The position numbers and the translations under genes are program-made. From Brucella intermedia LMG 3301 (GTDB taxonomy: Bacteria > Pseudomonadota > Alphaproteobacteria > Rhizobiales > Rhizobiaceae), in NCBI RefSeq assembly GCF_000182645.1, contig NZ_ACQA01000001.1, positions 1,116,001-1,180,000 on the forward strand: 64,000 nt of DNA, written 5' to 3'. Positions 36,198-45,440 of this stretch are shown here, piece by piece. How positions within the stretch are numbered: the stretch's first letter is position 1; each line of letters starts with the position of its first letter. The notes under the pieces are model-generated. The model saw nothing but the letters and a program-made list of their open reading frames with translations, made no database searches and had not been told where the DNA came from.

Positions 36198-39005
36198 GTG
36201 TCAGATCAAACGCCTCCACCCGGTTCCGACGATATGAATGGTGGCCCAAACGGCGGCCCTAGCGGTATCGAACCGATTTCCATCATCGAGGAGATGCAGC
36301 GCTCCTATCTCGATTACGCGATGAGCGTTATCGTGAGCCGTGCGCTGCCCGATGTGCGCGACGGCCTGAAGCCCGTGCATCGCCGCATTCTCCACGCCAT
36401 GAATGAAATGAACCTCGCCTATAACCGCCCGTACCGCAAGTCGGCGGGTGTGGTCGGTGAGGTGATGGGTAAGTACCACCCGCATGGCGACGCCTCTATT
36501 TATGACGCTCTCGTGCGTATGGCGCAGGATTTTTCCATGCGCGATCCGTTGGTCGACGGGCAGGGCAATTTCGGCTCCATCGACGGCGATCCGCCGGCGG
36601 CGATGCGTTACACCGAATGCCGTCTGGAAAAGCTTTCCGAATCCATCCTGTCGGATATCGACAAGGACACGGTCGACTTCCAGGACAATTATGACGGTCG
36701 CGAGCAGGAACCTGTGGTCATGCCTGCGCGCTTCCCGAACCTGCTCGTCAATGGTTCGGGCGGTATTGCTGTCGGCATGGCGACCAACATTCCGCCGCAC
36801 AATCTGGGCGAAGTGATCGACGGCTGCGTTGCGCTGATCGACAATCCGGCCATTGAACTGTCAGAACTGATGGAAATCATTCCGGGACCGGACTTCCCGA
36901 CCGGCGGCATCATCCTCGGACGTTCTGGCATCAATTCCGCCTACACGACCGGGCGCGGTTCGGTGGTCATGCGCGGGCGCGCCACGATCGAGCCGATGCG
37001 CGGCGACCGCGAAGCCATCATCATCACCGAGATACCTTATCAGGTGAACAAGGCTTCGATGATCGAGAAGATGGCCGAGCTGGTGCGCGACAAGCGCATC
37101 GAAGGCATTTCCGATCTGCGCGATGAGTCCGACCGCGAAGGCTATCGCGTCGTGGTGGAGCTCAAGCGTGACGCCGTTGCCGATGTGGTGCTGAACCAGC
37201 TTTATCGCTACACGCCGCTGCAAACCTCGTTCGGCTGCAACATGGTGGCGCTGAACGGCGGCAAGCCGGAACAGCTCAACCTGCTCGACATGCTGCGCGC
37301 CTTCGTCGTCTTCCGCGAGGAAGTCGTGACGCGCCGCACCAAGTTCCTCCTTAACAAGGCGCGTGATCGTGCGCATGTGTTGGTCGGTCTTGCAATCGCC
37401 GTCGCCAATATCGATGAGGTCATCGCGCTCATCCGCCGCGCTCCCGATCCGACGACGGCGCGTGAGCAGTTGATGGAACGCCGCTGGCCGGCGGCAGATG
37501 TCGCACCGTTGATCCGTTTGATCGACGATCCGCGCCACACCATCAATGAAGACAACACCTACAACCTCTCCGAAGAACAGGCTCGCGCCATTCTCGATCT
37601 GCGTCTGCAGCGCCTCACCGCGCTTGGTCGCGACGAAGTGGCGGACGAACTGAACAAGATCGGCGAGGAAATCCGCGATTATCTCGACATTCTCGGTTCG
37701 CGCCTGCGCGTGATGACCATCGTCAAGGAAGAGATGATTGCGGTTCGCGACGAGTTCGCAACCCCACGCCGCACCGAAATCGGTTTCGGCGGCGCCGAAA
37801 TGGATGACGAAGACCTGATCGCCCGCGAGGATATGGTCGTCACCGTCAGCCATGCGGGCTACATCAAGCGCGTGCCGCTGACGACCTATCGTGCGCAGCG
37901 CCGCGGCGGCAAGGGCCGCTCCGGCATGGCGACGAAGGACGAGGATTTCGTCACCCGCCTGTTCGTGGCCAATACGCATACGCCGGTTCTGTTCTTCTCC
38001 TCGCGTGGCATCGTCTACAAGGAGAAGGTCTGGCGTCTGCCGGTCGGCACGCCGCAGTCGCGCGGCAAGGCGCTCATCAACATGCTGCCATTGCAGCAGG
38101 GCGAGCGCATTACCACCATCATGCCGCTGCCCGAGGATGAAGATTCCTGGGCAAATCTCGATGTCATGTTCTCGACCACGCGCGGTACGGTTCGCCGAAA
38201 CAAGCTGTCGGACTTCGTTCAGGTCAACCGCAACGGCAAGATCGCGATGAAGCTCGAGGACGAGGGCGATGAGATCCTCTCGGTCGATACGTGTACGGAA
38301 TTCGACGACGTGCTTCTGACCTGCGCCGGTGGCCAGTGCATTCGCTTCCCCGTCACCGATGTGCGCGTCTTTGCGGGCCGCAACTCCATCGGCGTGCGCG
38401 GCATCAATCTGGCCGATGGCGACAAGGTCATCTCCATGGCGATCCTGCATCACGTCGATGCGGACGCGGCTGAGCGCTCGGCCTATCTGAAGCGTTCGAT
38501 TGCCGAACGCCGTGCCCAGGGCGCGGATGACGCGGATGATATCGTGGTGGTTGGCGAGGAGGTCGGAAACGAAACCGAGCTCAACGAAGAACGCTATCAG
38601 GAGCTGAAAGCGCGCGAACAGACCGTGCTGACGGTTAGCGAATATGGTTACGGCAAGCGCTCCTCGTCCTACGAGTTCCGCGTTTCTGGCCGTGGCGGCA
38701 AGGGCATCCGCGCCACCGATACGTCGAAGACCGACGAAATCGGCAAGCTCGTCGCCTTGTTCCCGGTCGAGTCAAGCGACCAGATTCTGCTCGTTTCGGA
38801 CGGCGGACAGCTTATCCGCGTGCCGGTTGACGGCATCCGCATTGCCGGACGTTCTACCAAGGGCGTCACGATCTTCAATACGGCGGACGGCGAAAAGGTC
38901 GTTTCAGTCGAACGCATTTCCGAAACGGATAGCGACGAAGAAAACGGCGGTGAGGGCGATGCGTCGCCGGAAGGTGAAGCACCGGCCGCGGGCAGCGAAG
39001 AATAA
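36198..39005 (+). CDS. gyrA: DNA gyrase subunit A
   Basis: 935 residues from a GTG start at 36198. The catalytic tyrosine is Tyr138 (AAMRYTE). In the quinolone-resistance region the sequence is [12 protein letters not shown]: Ala99 stands where E. coli has Ser83, and Asp103 matches Asp87. The GyrA-box QRRGGKG is present (about 571-577), followed by the C-terminal beta-pinwheel and an acidic tail. An insertion of about 30 residues ([12 protein letters not shown] region, near 800) is typical of alphaproteobacterial GyrA. Gyrase introduces negative supercoils. Confidence 0.97.
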   Translation: MSDQTPPPGSDDMNGGPNGGPSGIEPISIIEEMQRSYLDYAMSVIVSRALPDVRDGLKPVHRRILHAMNEMNLAYNRPYRKSAGVVGEVMGKYHPHGDASIYDALVRMAQDFSMRDPLVDGQGNFGSIDGDPPAAMRYTECRLEKLSESILSDIDKDTVDFQDNYDGREQEPVVMPARFPNLLVNGSGGIAVGMATNIPPHNLGEVIDGCVALIDNPAIELSELMEIIPGPDFPTGGIILGRSGINSAYTTGRGSVVMRGRATIEPMRGDREAIIITEIPYQVNKASMIEKMAELVRDKRIEGISDLRDESDREGYRVVVELKRDAVADVVLNQLYRYTPLQTSFGCNMVALNGGKPEQLNLLDMLRAFVVFREEVVTRRTKFLLNKARDRAHVLVGLAIAVANIDEVIALIRRAPDPTTAREQLMERRWPAADVAPLIRLIDDPRHTINEDNTYNLSEEQARAILDLRLQRLTALGRDEVADELNKIGEEIRDYLDILGSRLRVMTIVKEEMIAVRDEFATPRRTEIGFGGAEMDDEDLIAREDMVVTVSHAGYIKRVPLTTYRAQRRGGKGRSGMATKDEDFVTRLFVANTHTPVLFFSSRGIVYKEKVWRLPVGTPQSRGKALINMLPLQQGERITTIMPLPEDEDSWANLDVMFSTTRGTVRRNKLSDFVQVNRNGKIAMKLEDEGDEILSVDTCTEFDDVLLTCAGGQCIRFPVTDVRVFAGRNSIGVRGINLADGDKVISMAILHHVDADAAERSAYLKRSIAERRAQGADDADDIVVVGEEVGNETELNEERYQELKAREQTVLTVSEYGYGKRSSSYEFRVSGRGGKGIRATDTSKTDEIGKLVALFPVESSDQILLVSDGGQLIRVPVDGIRIAGRSTKGVTIFNTADGEKVVSVERISETDSDEENGGEGDASPEGEAPAAGSEE

Positions 39006-39023
39006 GCTGAAAGCCCGGGGCAG

Positions 39024-39045
39024 GCGGTTTTGCGGCGGATAATGC
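39024..39045 (+). repeat. partial family B repeat after gyrA
   Basis: Matches 11318-11339 at 21 of 22 bases (one T to G change). Only the right half of the element is present. Confidence 0.5.
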
Positions 39046-39084
39046 AACAAAACAACGGAACCGGGCTCTTGGTATAGATCAATG

Positions 39085-39118
39085 AAAAAGGCCGATGGCG
39101 GGAACCATCGGCCTTTTT
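39085..39118 (+). terminator. rho-independent terminator of gyrA
   Basis: AAAAAGGCCGATGG (39085-39098), loop CGGGAA, CCATCGGCCTTTTT (39105-39118). The 14-bp stem with A and T flanks can work in both directions and so may also end the minus-strand small gene at 39206. Confidence 0.9.
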
Positions 39119-39205
39119 CAGATGCCAAGACTGGAGGAATTGGCGATCACACAAACTCTTTTCCAGCAAGCTCCAACGCTATCGCGTGAGCTCAGCTGTT
39201 AATAC

Positions 39206-39355
39206 CTAGCGCGAACGCATGTTGCGCAGAGTATTGATGTCGAATGCGACATGACGCACGCGCTGACGCTTGGCTTCATTCTCTTCGAGAAGCAGTATGA
39301 TTGCCGAGGCAGCCATTGCGACCATCATGGATAATGCCAGAAGAAAGATCATCAT
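39206..39355 (-). CDS. small single-pass membrane protein (49 aa)
   Basis: ATG at 39355 with AAGGAT six bases upstream opens a 49-residue frame ending in TAG. Residues 2-23 are one long hydrophobic helix (MIFLLALSMMVAMAASAIIL), followed by an acidic then basic cytoplasmic tail (EENEAKRQRVRHVAF). The design resembles small bitopic proteins that modulate larger membrane complexes. No family was recognised. The gyrA terminator can serve as its own downstream terminator. It lies between gyrA and coaD on the opposite strand. Confidence 0.6.
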   Translation of the reverse strand: MMIFLLALSMMVAMAASAIILLLEENEAKRQRVRHVAFDINTLRNMRSR

Positions 39356-39549
39356 CGTGTTATCCTTTCGACATACATACGCTTCAAAAGCGAAAAGGTT
39401 GCACCAAACTTGCGCCTATTTTGGTAAATCGGTTGTGAACTTGCCGTGAAATTGCGGTTCATATCGCGTTCATCTGTTTTCTTGGTTTCTGTTTCCTTAG
39501 CGCTGTGGTTCTTGTTGAAAATCCCGTCAGAAAAGGCTAGCTGGAAGAA

Positions 39550-40044
39550 ATGACAATCGCGATTTATGCGGGTTCCTTCGACCCGGTGACCAACGGCCAT
39601 ATGGATGTCCTGAAAGGTGCCCTGCGCCTTGCCGATGAGGTTATTGTCGCGATTGGCGTTCACCCCGGAAAAAAGCCTCTCTTCACTTTTGAGGAGCGCG
39701 TGGCGCTCATCGATGAAAGCTGCAAGGCCGTGCTGGGGAAGGACGCAGGCCGGCTTTCCGTCATTTCCTTCGACGGTCTTGTTATCGATGCCGCCCGCAA
39801 GCACAGTGCTCAATTGATGGTGCGCGGTTTGCGCGACGGCACCGATCTCGACTATGAAATGCAGATGGCAGGCATGAACGGCACCATGGCGCCGGAATTG
39901 CAGACCGTGTTTCTTCCGGCAGACCCGGCAGTGCGCACGATTACCGCCACATTGGTTCGACAGATTGCCTCCATGGGCGGCGATATAAAGCCTTTTGTTC
40001 CGGCGGCTGTCGCTGCCGCCCTGAACGCCAAATTCAAATCCTGA
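39550..40044 (+). CDS. coaD: phosphopantetheine adenylyltransferase CoaD
   Basis: 164 residues, full length. The nucleotidyltransferase motif [13 protein letters not shown] (about 6-18, T/H-x-G-H) and the C-terminal ISSTxxR-equivalent [12 protein letters not shown] are present. CoaD makes dephospho-CoA from 4'-phosphopantetheine and ATP, the fourth step of CoA synthesis. It precedes two cyclophilin genes on the same strand, 20 bases from the first, and probably forms an operon with them. Confidence 0.96.
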   Translation: MTIAIYAGSFDPVTNGHMDVLKGALRLADEVIVAIGVHPGKKPLFTFEERVALIDESCKAVLGKDAGRLSVISFDGLVIDAARKHSAQLMVRGLRDGTDLDYEMQMAGMNGTMAPELQTVFLPADPAVRTITATLVRQIASMGGDIKPFVPAAVAAALNAKFKS

Positions 40045-40064
40045 CCACAGGGAGTTTTTCGATC

Positions 40065-40649
40065 ATGTCTTTCGTTCGTTCAGCGCTAGCCGCTGCCGCC
40101 TTCTTCGCGCTCTCGCAAGGCGCAGTCCACACCGCTTCTGCCGCCGAAAACACCGTGGTTCTCAAGCTGAAGGATGGCGACGTGGCCATCGAGCTTCGTC
40201 CCGACCTTGCGCCAAAGCATGTTGCGCAGATCGAAAAGCTGGTCGGCGAGGGCGCTTACGACGGCGTTGCCTTCCACCGTGTCATTCCGGGCTTCATGGC
40301 CCAGACCGGCGATGTAAAGTTCGGCAACATGGACAAGAACTTCGATGCATCGCGCGTCGGCACCGGCGGCTCTGACTATCCGGATATTCCGGCAGAATTC
40401 TCCAAGGAACCCTTCGTTCGCGGCACGGTCGGCATGGCCCGCAGCCAGAACCCGAACTCGGCCAATTCGCAGTTCTTCATCATGTTTGCGGACGGCTCAT
40501 TCCTCAACGGCCAGTATACGGTCGTCGGCAAGGTTGTCAGCGGCATGGATGTCGTCGACAAGATAAAGAAGGGCAGCGAAGCCGATAATGGCGCCGTGAA
40601 GAACCCCGACAAGATCATCAAGGCCACGCTTCAGGCCACCAAGAAGTAA
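40065..40649 (+). CDS. periplasmic peptidyl-prolyl cis-trans isomerase (cyclophilin)
   Basis: 194 residues with a signal peptide (SFVRSALAAAAFFALSQGA, cleavage near ASA-AENT). The cyclophilin fold has FHRVIPGFMAQTGD with the catalytic arginine of FHR, and SQFFIMFAD. It catalyses proline isomerisation during folding of envelope proteins. The paralogue ppiB follows after 17 bases and lacks a signal, so the pair serves periplasm and cytoplasm. Confidence 0.94.
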   Translation: MSFVRSALAAAAFFALSQGAVHTASAAENTVVLKLKDGDVAIELRPDLAPKHVAQIEKLVGEGAYDGVAFHRVIPGFMAQTGDVKFGNMDKNFDASRVGTGGSDYPDIPAEFSKEPFVRGTVGMARSQNPNSANSQFFIMFADGSFLNGQYTVVGKVVSGMDVVDKIKKGSEADNGAVKNPDKIIKATLQATKK

Positions 40650-40666
40650 ATACAAGGAGAGGCCCA

Positions 40667-41173
40667 ATGGCTTACAAAGACCCTGAAAACACGCTCGTTC
40701 TTGAAACCACCAAGGGCAATGTCGTTCTGGAGCTTTATCCGGATCTCGCGCCGGATCACGTTGCGCGTATCAAGGAACTGGCGCGCGAAGGCGCTTATGA
40801 CGGCGTTGTGTTCCATCGCGTGATCGATGGCTTCATGGCCCAGACCGGCGACGTGAAGTTCGGCAAGACGGGCGGCGCTCATTTCAACGGCTCGCGCGCT
40901 GGCATGGGCGGTTCGGACAAGCCGGACCTGAAGGCGGAGTTCTCCAACACGCCGCACAAGCGCGGCACCGCCTCGATGGCGCGTTCCGCCAATCCGAACT
41001 CGGCCAACTCGCAGTTCTTCATCTGCTTTGCCGATGCTCCATGGCTCGACCGTCAGTACAGCGTCTGGGGCCAGGTCATCGAAGGCATGGACAATGTCGA
41101 CAAGATCAAGCGCGGCGAACCGGTCTCCGATCCGGACCAGATCGTAACGGCGCGTATCGCTGCCGACATCTGA
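40667..41173 (+). CDS. ppiB: cytoplasmic peptidyl-prolyl cis-trans isomerase PpiB
   Basis: 168 residues without a signal peptide. FHRVIDGFMAQTGD (about 46-59) and NSQFFICFADAPWLDRQYSVWG carry the active site, including the tryptophan that in cyclophilins contacts cyclosporin. The protein is very similar to its upstream neighbour after residue 10, so tandem duplication is likely. GGAGAGG precedes the start. Confidence 0.95.
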   Translation: MAYKDPENTLVLETTKGNVVLELYPDLAPDHVARIKELAREGAYDGVVFHRVIDGFMAQTGDVKFGKTGGAHFNGSRAGMGGSDKPDLKAEFSNTPHKRGTASMARSANPNSANSQFFICFADAPWLDRQYSVWGQVIEGMDNVDKIKRGEPVSDPDQIVTARIAADI

Positions 41174-41195
41174 GCCTGCCTGTTTCAAAGAAAAA

Positions 41196-41225
41196 TTACG
41201 GCTCCGGTTCATGCCGGGGCCGTAA
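41196..41225. other. hairpin just before queA
   Basis: TTACGGCTCCGG (41196-41207) pairs with CCGGGGCCGTAA (41214-41225) with one G-T pair. It ends four bases before the queA ribosome site. There is no T run on the plus strand; on the minus strand it is followed by T-rich sequence. A translational control role or an mRNA boundary is possible. Confidence 0.45.
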
Positions 41226-41239
41226 TAATGAGGTCTATC

Positions 41240-42331
41240 ATGCGTGTTGATCTTTTTGATTTCGATTTGCCGGAAGAGAGCATCGCTCTGCGCCCGATCG
41301 AGCCGCGTGACCACGCCCGACTGTTGCGTGTCCGTCCCGGCCAGCCATTCGAGGATCGACAGGTATTCGAACTGCCTGATCTGCTGCACCCCGGCGATGC
41401 GCTTGTCTTCAATGATACCAAAGTGATACCGGCGCAGCTTGAAGGCATGCGCGAGCGCGACGGCAATATAAGCCAGGTCAGCGCCACGCTGCATATGCGG
41501 AGCGGGGCCGATCGCTGGAAGGCTTTCCTCCGTCCGGCCAAGCGCGTGAAGGAAGGCGACCGCATCCGCTTCGGTCATTCCGGATCGAGCTGCTTCCTCG
41601 GCACGCTTGATGCCACCGTGGCGGAAAAGGGCGATGCGGGCGAGGCGCTTCTGGTGTTCGATCTTTCCGGCGCCATGCTGGACGAGGCGATTGCTTCGGT
41701 CGGGCACATTCCGCTGCCGCCTTATATCGCATCGAAGCGCGCCGAAGACGAGCGCGACCGCAAGGATTATCAAACGGTCTATGCGCGGGAAGAAGGCGCG
41801 GTCGCAGCCCCCACTGCCGGCTTGCATTTCACGCCGGAGCTTCTGGAAAAGATCAAGGCCAAAGGCGTTGAAGAACATTTCGTGACGCTGCATGTGGGGG
41901 CGGGGACTTTCCTGCCGGTCAAGGCCGATGACACCGCCGACCACAAGATGCATTCGGAAATCGGCCATGTGTCGCAGCGCACTGCCGATGCGCTCAATGC
42001 CGTTCACGAGCGGGGCGGCAGGATCGTCTGCGTCGGCACCACATCCCTGCGCCTGATCGAAAGTGCGGCGGGCGAGGACGGCGTCATCCGTCCATGGTCC
42101 GGTGCGACCGACATCTTCATCACGCCGGGCTACAAGTTCCGTGCGGTCGATCTGCTGATGACCAATTTTCATTTACCGCGCTCGACGCTATTCATGCTCG
42201 TATCGGCATTCAGCGGTCTGGACACGATGCGCGCCGCCTACGATCACGCCATCAGTAACGGTTATCGCTTCTACTCCTATGGCGACGGCAGCTTGCTAGA
42301 GCGAGCCGACAAAGTTAAAGACACCGCATGA
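41240..42331 (+). CDS. queA: S-adenosylmethionine:tRNA ribosyltransferase-isomerase QueA
   Basis: 363 residues from the ATG at 41240 (GAGG six bases upstream); an ATG at 41228 overlaps that site. Landmarks are [14 protein letters not shown] (5-18), [14 protein letters not shown] and the [10 protein letters not shown] and [11 protein letters not shown] motifs in the second half. QueA transfers the ribosyl part of SAM to preQ1 in tRNA, making epoxyqueuosine. Its end overlaps tgt by four bases, so both queuosine steps are coupled. Confidence 0.96.
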   Translation: MRVDLFDFDLPEESIALRPIEPRDHARLLRVRPGQPFEDRQVFELPDLLHPGDALVFNDTKVIPAQLEGMRERDGNISQVSATLHMRSGADRWKAFLRPAKRVKEGDRIRFGHSGSSCFLGTLDATVAEKGDAGEALLVFDLSGAMLDEAIASVGHIPLPPYIASKRAEDERDRKDYQTVYAREEGAVAAPTAGLHFTPELLEKIKAKGVEEHFVTLHVGAGTFLPVKADDTADHKMHSEIGHVSQRTADALNAVHERGGRIVCVGTTSLRLIESAAGEDGVIRPWSGATDIFITPGYKFRAVDLLMTNFHLPRSTLFMLVSAFSGLDTMRAAYDHAISNGYRFYSYGDGSLLERADKVKDTA

Positions 42332-43479
42332 CTCTGGAAAATCTAAAGACAAGCGAAAACTTCGAATTCAAAGTGCTGGCAATCGACGGCGCTGCTCGTC
42401 AGGGCGAGATTTCCATGCCGCGCGGCGTGGTTCGCACACCTGCCTTCATGCCGGTCGGCACGGCGGGCACGGTCAAGGCCATGTATATGGACCAGGTGAA
42501 AGAGCTTGGCGCGGATATCATCCTTGGCAACACCTATCATCTGATGCTGCGGCCCGGTGCCGAACGTGTGGCACGTCTGGGCGGCCTGCACGAGTTCGGC
42601 GGCTGGAAAGGCCCGATCCTGACCGATTCCGGCGGTTTTCAGGTCATGTCGCTCGCGCAATTGCGCAAGCTTGACGAAAATGGCGTGACATTCCGCTCCC
42701 ATATCGACGGCAAGCCTTATGAGATGACGCCGGAACGGTCCATCGAGATACAGGGACTGCTCGACAGCGATATCCAGATGCAGCTCGATGAATGCGTGGC
42801 GCTGCCTTCGCCGGAAAAGAACACCGAGCGCGCAATGGAACTGTCGCTGCGCTGGGCCGAGCGCTGCAAGGTCGCTTTCGGCAATCAGCCGGGCAAAGCA
42901 ATGTTCGGCATCGTGCAGGGCGGCGATGTTGCGCGCCTGCGCGAAAAATCGGCGGAAGCGCTAAAGGCCATGGATCTCAAGGGCTATTCGGTCGGCGGGC
43001 TTGCGGTCGGCGAACCGCAGCAGGTCATGCTCGACATGCTGGAAGTCGTATGCCCGATCCTGCCGTCGGAAAAGCCGCGCTACCTGATGGGCGTCGGCAC
43101 ACCGGATGACATTCTGAAATCCGTGGCGCGCGGGATCGATATGTTCGATTGTGTCATGCCGACGCGGGCAGGCCGCCACGGCCTTGCGTTTACGCGGTTC
43201 GGCAAGGTGAATTTGCGCAATGCACGCCATGCCGACGATCATCGCCCGCTCGATCCGGAATCGGATTGCCCGGCATCGCGCGACTACAGCCGCGCCTATC
43301 TGCATCATCTGGTGAAATCGGGTGAAGCGCTCGGCGCCATGCTGCTGACGTGGAACAACCTGGCCTATTATCAGTATCTGATGAAAGGCATCCGCGCATC
43401 GATTGCCGGGGGACGCTTTGCCGATTTCTCCGCCGAAACCTCGGAAGGATGGGCGAGGGGCGATATAGCCCCGCTCTGA
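42328..43479 (+). CDS. tgt: queuine tRNA-guanine transglycosylase Tgt (zinc site degenerate)
   Basis: 383 residues, TIM-barrel family. The catalytic aspartates lie in [10 protein letters not shown] and in [14 protein letters not shown], and both are kept. The enzyme swaps guanine for preQ1 in the wobble position of GUN-anticodon tRNAs. The zinc subdomain is unusual: the canonical C-x-C-x2-C...H is here S312-D-C314-P-A-S317 ... N343 (TWNNLAYYQ), so three of four ligands are replaced while the surrounding SRAYLHHL is kept. The protein should lack the structural zinc. It is coupled to queA. Confidence 0.95.
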   Translation: MTLENLKTSENFEFKVLAIDGAARQGEISMPRGVVRTPAFMPVGTAGTVKAMYMDQVKELGADIILGNTYHLMLRPGAERVARLGGLHEFGGWKGPILTDSGGFQVMSLAQLRKLDENGVTFRSHIDGKPYEMTPERSIEIQGLLDSDIQMQLDECVALPSPEKNTERAMELSLRWAERCKVAFGNQPGKAMFGIVQGGDVARLREKSAEALKAMDLKGYSVGGLAVGEPQQVMLDMLEVVCPILPSEKPRYLMGVGTPDDILKSVARGIDMFDCVMPTRAGRHGLAFTRFGKVNLRNARHADDHRPLDPESDCPASRDYSRAYLHHLVKSGEALGAMLLTWNNLAYYQYLMKGIRASIAGGRFADFSAETSEGWARGDIAPL

Positions 43480-43530
43480 TTCGCAGATTACAAAGACGAA
43501 GGGCGTCCTGCGCCCTTCCACTCTACGACT

Positions 43531-44148
43531 TCAGCTTTCGATCAACATGTTCTCCAGACGGCAGAGAACGGCGCGCTGTTCTTCATCGTCCAGAATTTCA
43601 CATTCCATCAATTTGGAGCATTCCAGCCCGGCGACGGCCAGATAGACGATCAGCGCCGTATCGGAATCGGTCGTGTCCTTGATCATGCGGTCGAGGAAAG
43701 CCCTGTGATATTGTCGGACAGGCACCATGAAACCGGGGTCTTCGGCAAGCGCGGCAAGAACGCCGCAGGCAGGAGGTTCCTCATCGGCCTGCACCCGGTA
43801 AACATCCAGAAAAGCCCGCGCCACGCGGTTTTTATCGCCTTTCTGAAGTGTCTCATGAACCTCCATGGCGTGTTCATGCTCTTTCATGTATTCTTCGACC
43901 ACCGCTTCGAGCAGTTTGGCCTTGGTCGGAAAAGTATAAAGCAATCCGCCTTTTGAAAGCCCCGCACGGGCTGCTACGGCATCGAGAGAGAGGTGAGCAG
44001 GGCCGATCTCACGGGCAAGCTCGATAGCAGCGCGCAAAATACGTTCGCGCGACGAGACTTTCTTTTTAGTTGGCAACTTACTGGTGTCTCCTGACAGTTC
44101 GAGTGTTGACAATACCGTCTGGACGGTACAGTTATTCGCCACTTTCAT
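43531..44148 (-). CDS. TetR-family repressor of the adjacent RND pump
   Basis: Open from an ATG at 44148 (205 residues), but a 16-bp operator lies inside that stretch. A TTG at 44076, 11 bases after AGGAG, gives a 181-residue protein starting at PTKKKVSSRERIL and may be the true start. The TetR helix-turn-helix is LSLDAVAARAGLSKGGLLYT, preceded by ERILRAAIELARE. The C-terminal domain is variable and should bind the inducer. The gene is divergent from an RND efflux operon, the arrangement of BepR/AcrR-type local repressors. Confidence 0.88.
   Translation of the reverse strand: MKVANNCTVQTVLSTLELSGDTSKLPTKKKVSSRERILRAAIELAREIGPAHLSLDAVAARAGLSKGGLLYTFPTKAKLLEAVVEEYMKEHEHAMEVHETLQKGDKNRVARAFLDVYRVQADEEPPACGVLAALAEDPGFMVPVRQYHRAFLDRMIKDTTDSDTALIVYLAVAGLECSKLMECEILDDEEQRAVLCRLENMLIES
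44106..44134 (+). promoter_or_regulatory. efflux operon promoter with TetR operator in the spacer
   Basis: TTGACA (44106-44111) is a consensus -35. The perfect palindrome TACCGTCTGGACGGTA (44113-44128) fills the spacer, and a weak -10 (CAGTTA, 44129-44134) follows at 17 bp. Binding there would block RNA polymerase at the pump promoter. Confidence 0.7.
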
Positions 44149-44249
44149 TCAAGTAAAATACGCGCGACCTTTGCGTGAATGCGAAAGAAGGCGCCGCGGC
44201 CAATCCCCCAACCCTGATCAATCAGGGAGCCATCTGGAGTGCATCCGCA

Positions 44250-45431
44250 ATGATCAAGCGCCTTATACTGGCAATAATATTCCTCGTGATCGTCGTCGGA
44301 GGCCTCGTCGGCTTTAACCTGTTCCGATCACAGGCCATCAAGGACTTCTTCGCCAACATGCAGCAGCCCGCCCAGACGGTTTCGACCGTCACGGTGGAGC
44401 CGGGCGTATGGAAGCCGGGTGTCGAGGCCATCGGCACGGCCAACGCGCTCAATGGTGTTGACCTGACCGTGCAGCTCGACGGCGTCGTGCAGAAGATCAA
44501 CTTCAAGGCCAATCAGGAAGTCAAGGAAGGCGCCCTGCTGCTTCAGATGGAAGACAGCATTCAGAAGGCGGACCTCGCAGCCGCTGAAGCCGAAGCCGTC
44601 CTTGCCCAGCAGAACCTGAAGCGAGCTGATACGTTGCGCACCCGGGGCGTGGGTGCGGTGTCGAACGTCGATACGACGGCTTCGGCCTCCGATGCTGCAA
44701 GCGCACGTGTTGAAAAAATGCGCGCAACGCTGGCGCAGAAGTCGGTCAAGGCTCCGTTTTCCGGCGTTATCGGCATCTCCAAAGTCGATCTCGGCCAGTA
44801 TCTGACCCCCGGCACGGTCATCGCCACGCTGCAGAACACCGACGTGATGCGTATCGACTTCACGGTTCCTGAACAATCGCTTGCGTCCATCAAGCTCGGG
44901 CAGACCGTCAAGGTCGGTTCGACGGCGGACGCGCTCGACTTTACGGGCAAGATCGTCGGCATCGATCCGAAGATCGACCCGGCCACCCGTCTCGTTTCCG
45001 TGCGCGCCGAAGTGCAGAATCCGGATCACAAGCTGACGCCGGGCCAGTTCGTGCAGGTTCGTGTCGAACTGCCGGAAGAAGACAATGTCATCGCTCTTCC
45101 GCAGACCACGATCATCTCCAGCCTTTACGGCGATTATGTCTATGCTGTCCGTCCGGAGCAGAAGCCGGAGGGCGCGAAGGCCGCCGAAGGCGACAGCACC
45201 GCCAAGGCTCCGGCAGCCGATGCCAAGCCGGAAGAAGGCGAAAAGCAGGTGGCGCAGCAGGTCTTCATCAAGCTTGGACGCCGTTATTCCGGTCTGGTCG
45301 AGGTAACGAGCGGCCTCAAGGCCGGCGATATCATCATCACGGCAGGCCAGAACCGGCTTTCGCCCGGTGTTCCGGTGAAAATCGACAACACCGTCAATCC
45401 GATTCCGGCCGGCCAGCCGGCCAAGCAATAG
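44250..45431 (+). CDS. RND efflux periplasmic adaptor (MFP) subunit
   Basis: 393 residues from the ATG at 44250 (GGAG ten bases upstream); a GTG at 44175 is upstream in frame but adds a non-conserved tail. An uncleaved membrane anchor (LILAIIFLVIVVGGLVGFNLF, in two overlapping parts, 5-25) is followed by the lipoyl halves, the alpha-hairpin (about 100-145) with AEAVLAQQNLKRADTLRTRG, and the beta-barrel. A linker rich in Ala, Glu and Lys (about 310-340) is an insertion. It links the inner-membrane pump to an outer-membrane channel, which is not in this window. Confidence 0.92.
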   Translation: MIKRLILAIIFLVIVVGGLVGFNLFRSQAIKDFFANMQQPAQTVSTVTVEPGVWKPGVEAIGTANALNGVDLTVQLDGVVQKINFKANQEVKEGALLLQMEDSIQKADLAAAEAEAVLAQQNLKRADTLRTRGVGAVSNVDTTASASDAASARVEKMRATLAQKSVKAPFSGVIGISKVDLGQYLTPGTVIATLQNTDVMRIDFTVPEQSLASIKLGQTVKVGSTADALDFTGKIVGIDPKIDPATRLVSVRAEVQNPDHKLTPGQFVQVRVELPEEDNVIALPQTTIISSLYGDYVYAVRPEQKPEGAKAAEGDSTAKAPAADAKPEEGEKQVAQQVFIKLGRRYSGLVEVTSGLKAGDIIITAGQNRLSPGVPVKIDNTVNPIPAGQPAKQ

Positions 45432-45440
45432 GCGAACCCG

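Noticed and set aside
36861..38453. 530-residue minus-strand open frame inside gyrA
   Set aside because: Shadow of gyrA; composition is rich in His, Arg and Asp, typical of antisense frames.
41196..41225. possible preQ1 riboswitch before queA
   Set aside because: The element is one simple 12-bp hairpin without the preQ1 aptamer pseudoknot sequence; kept only as a hairpin.
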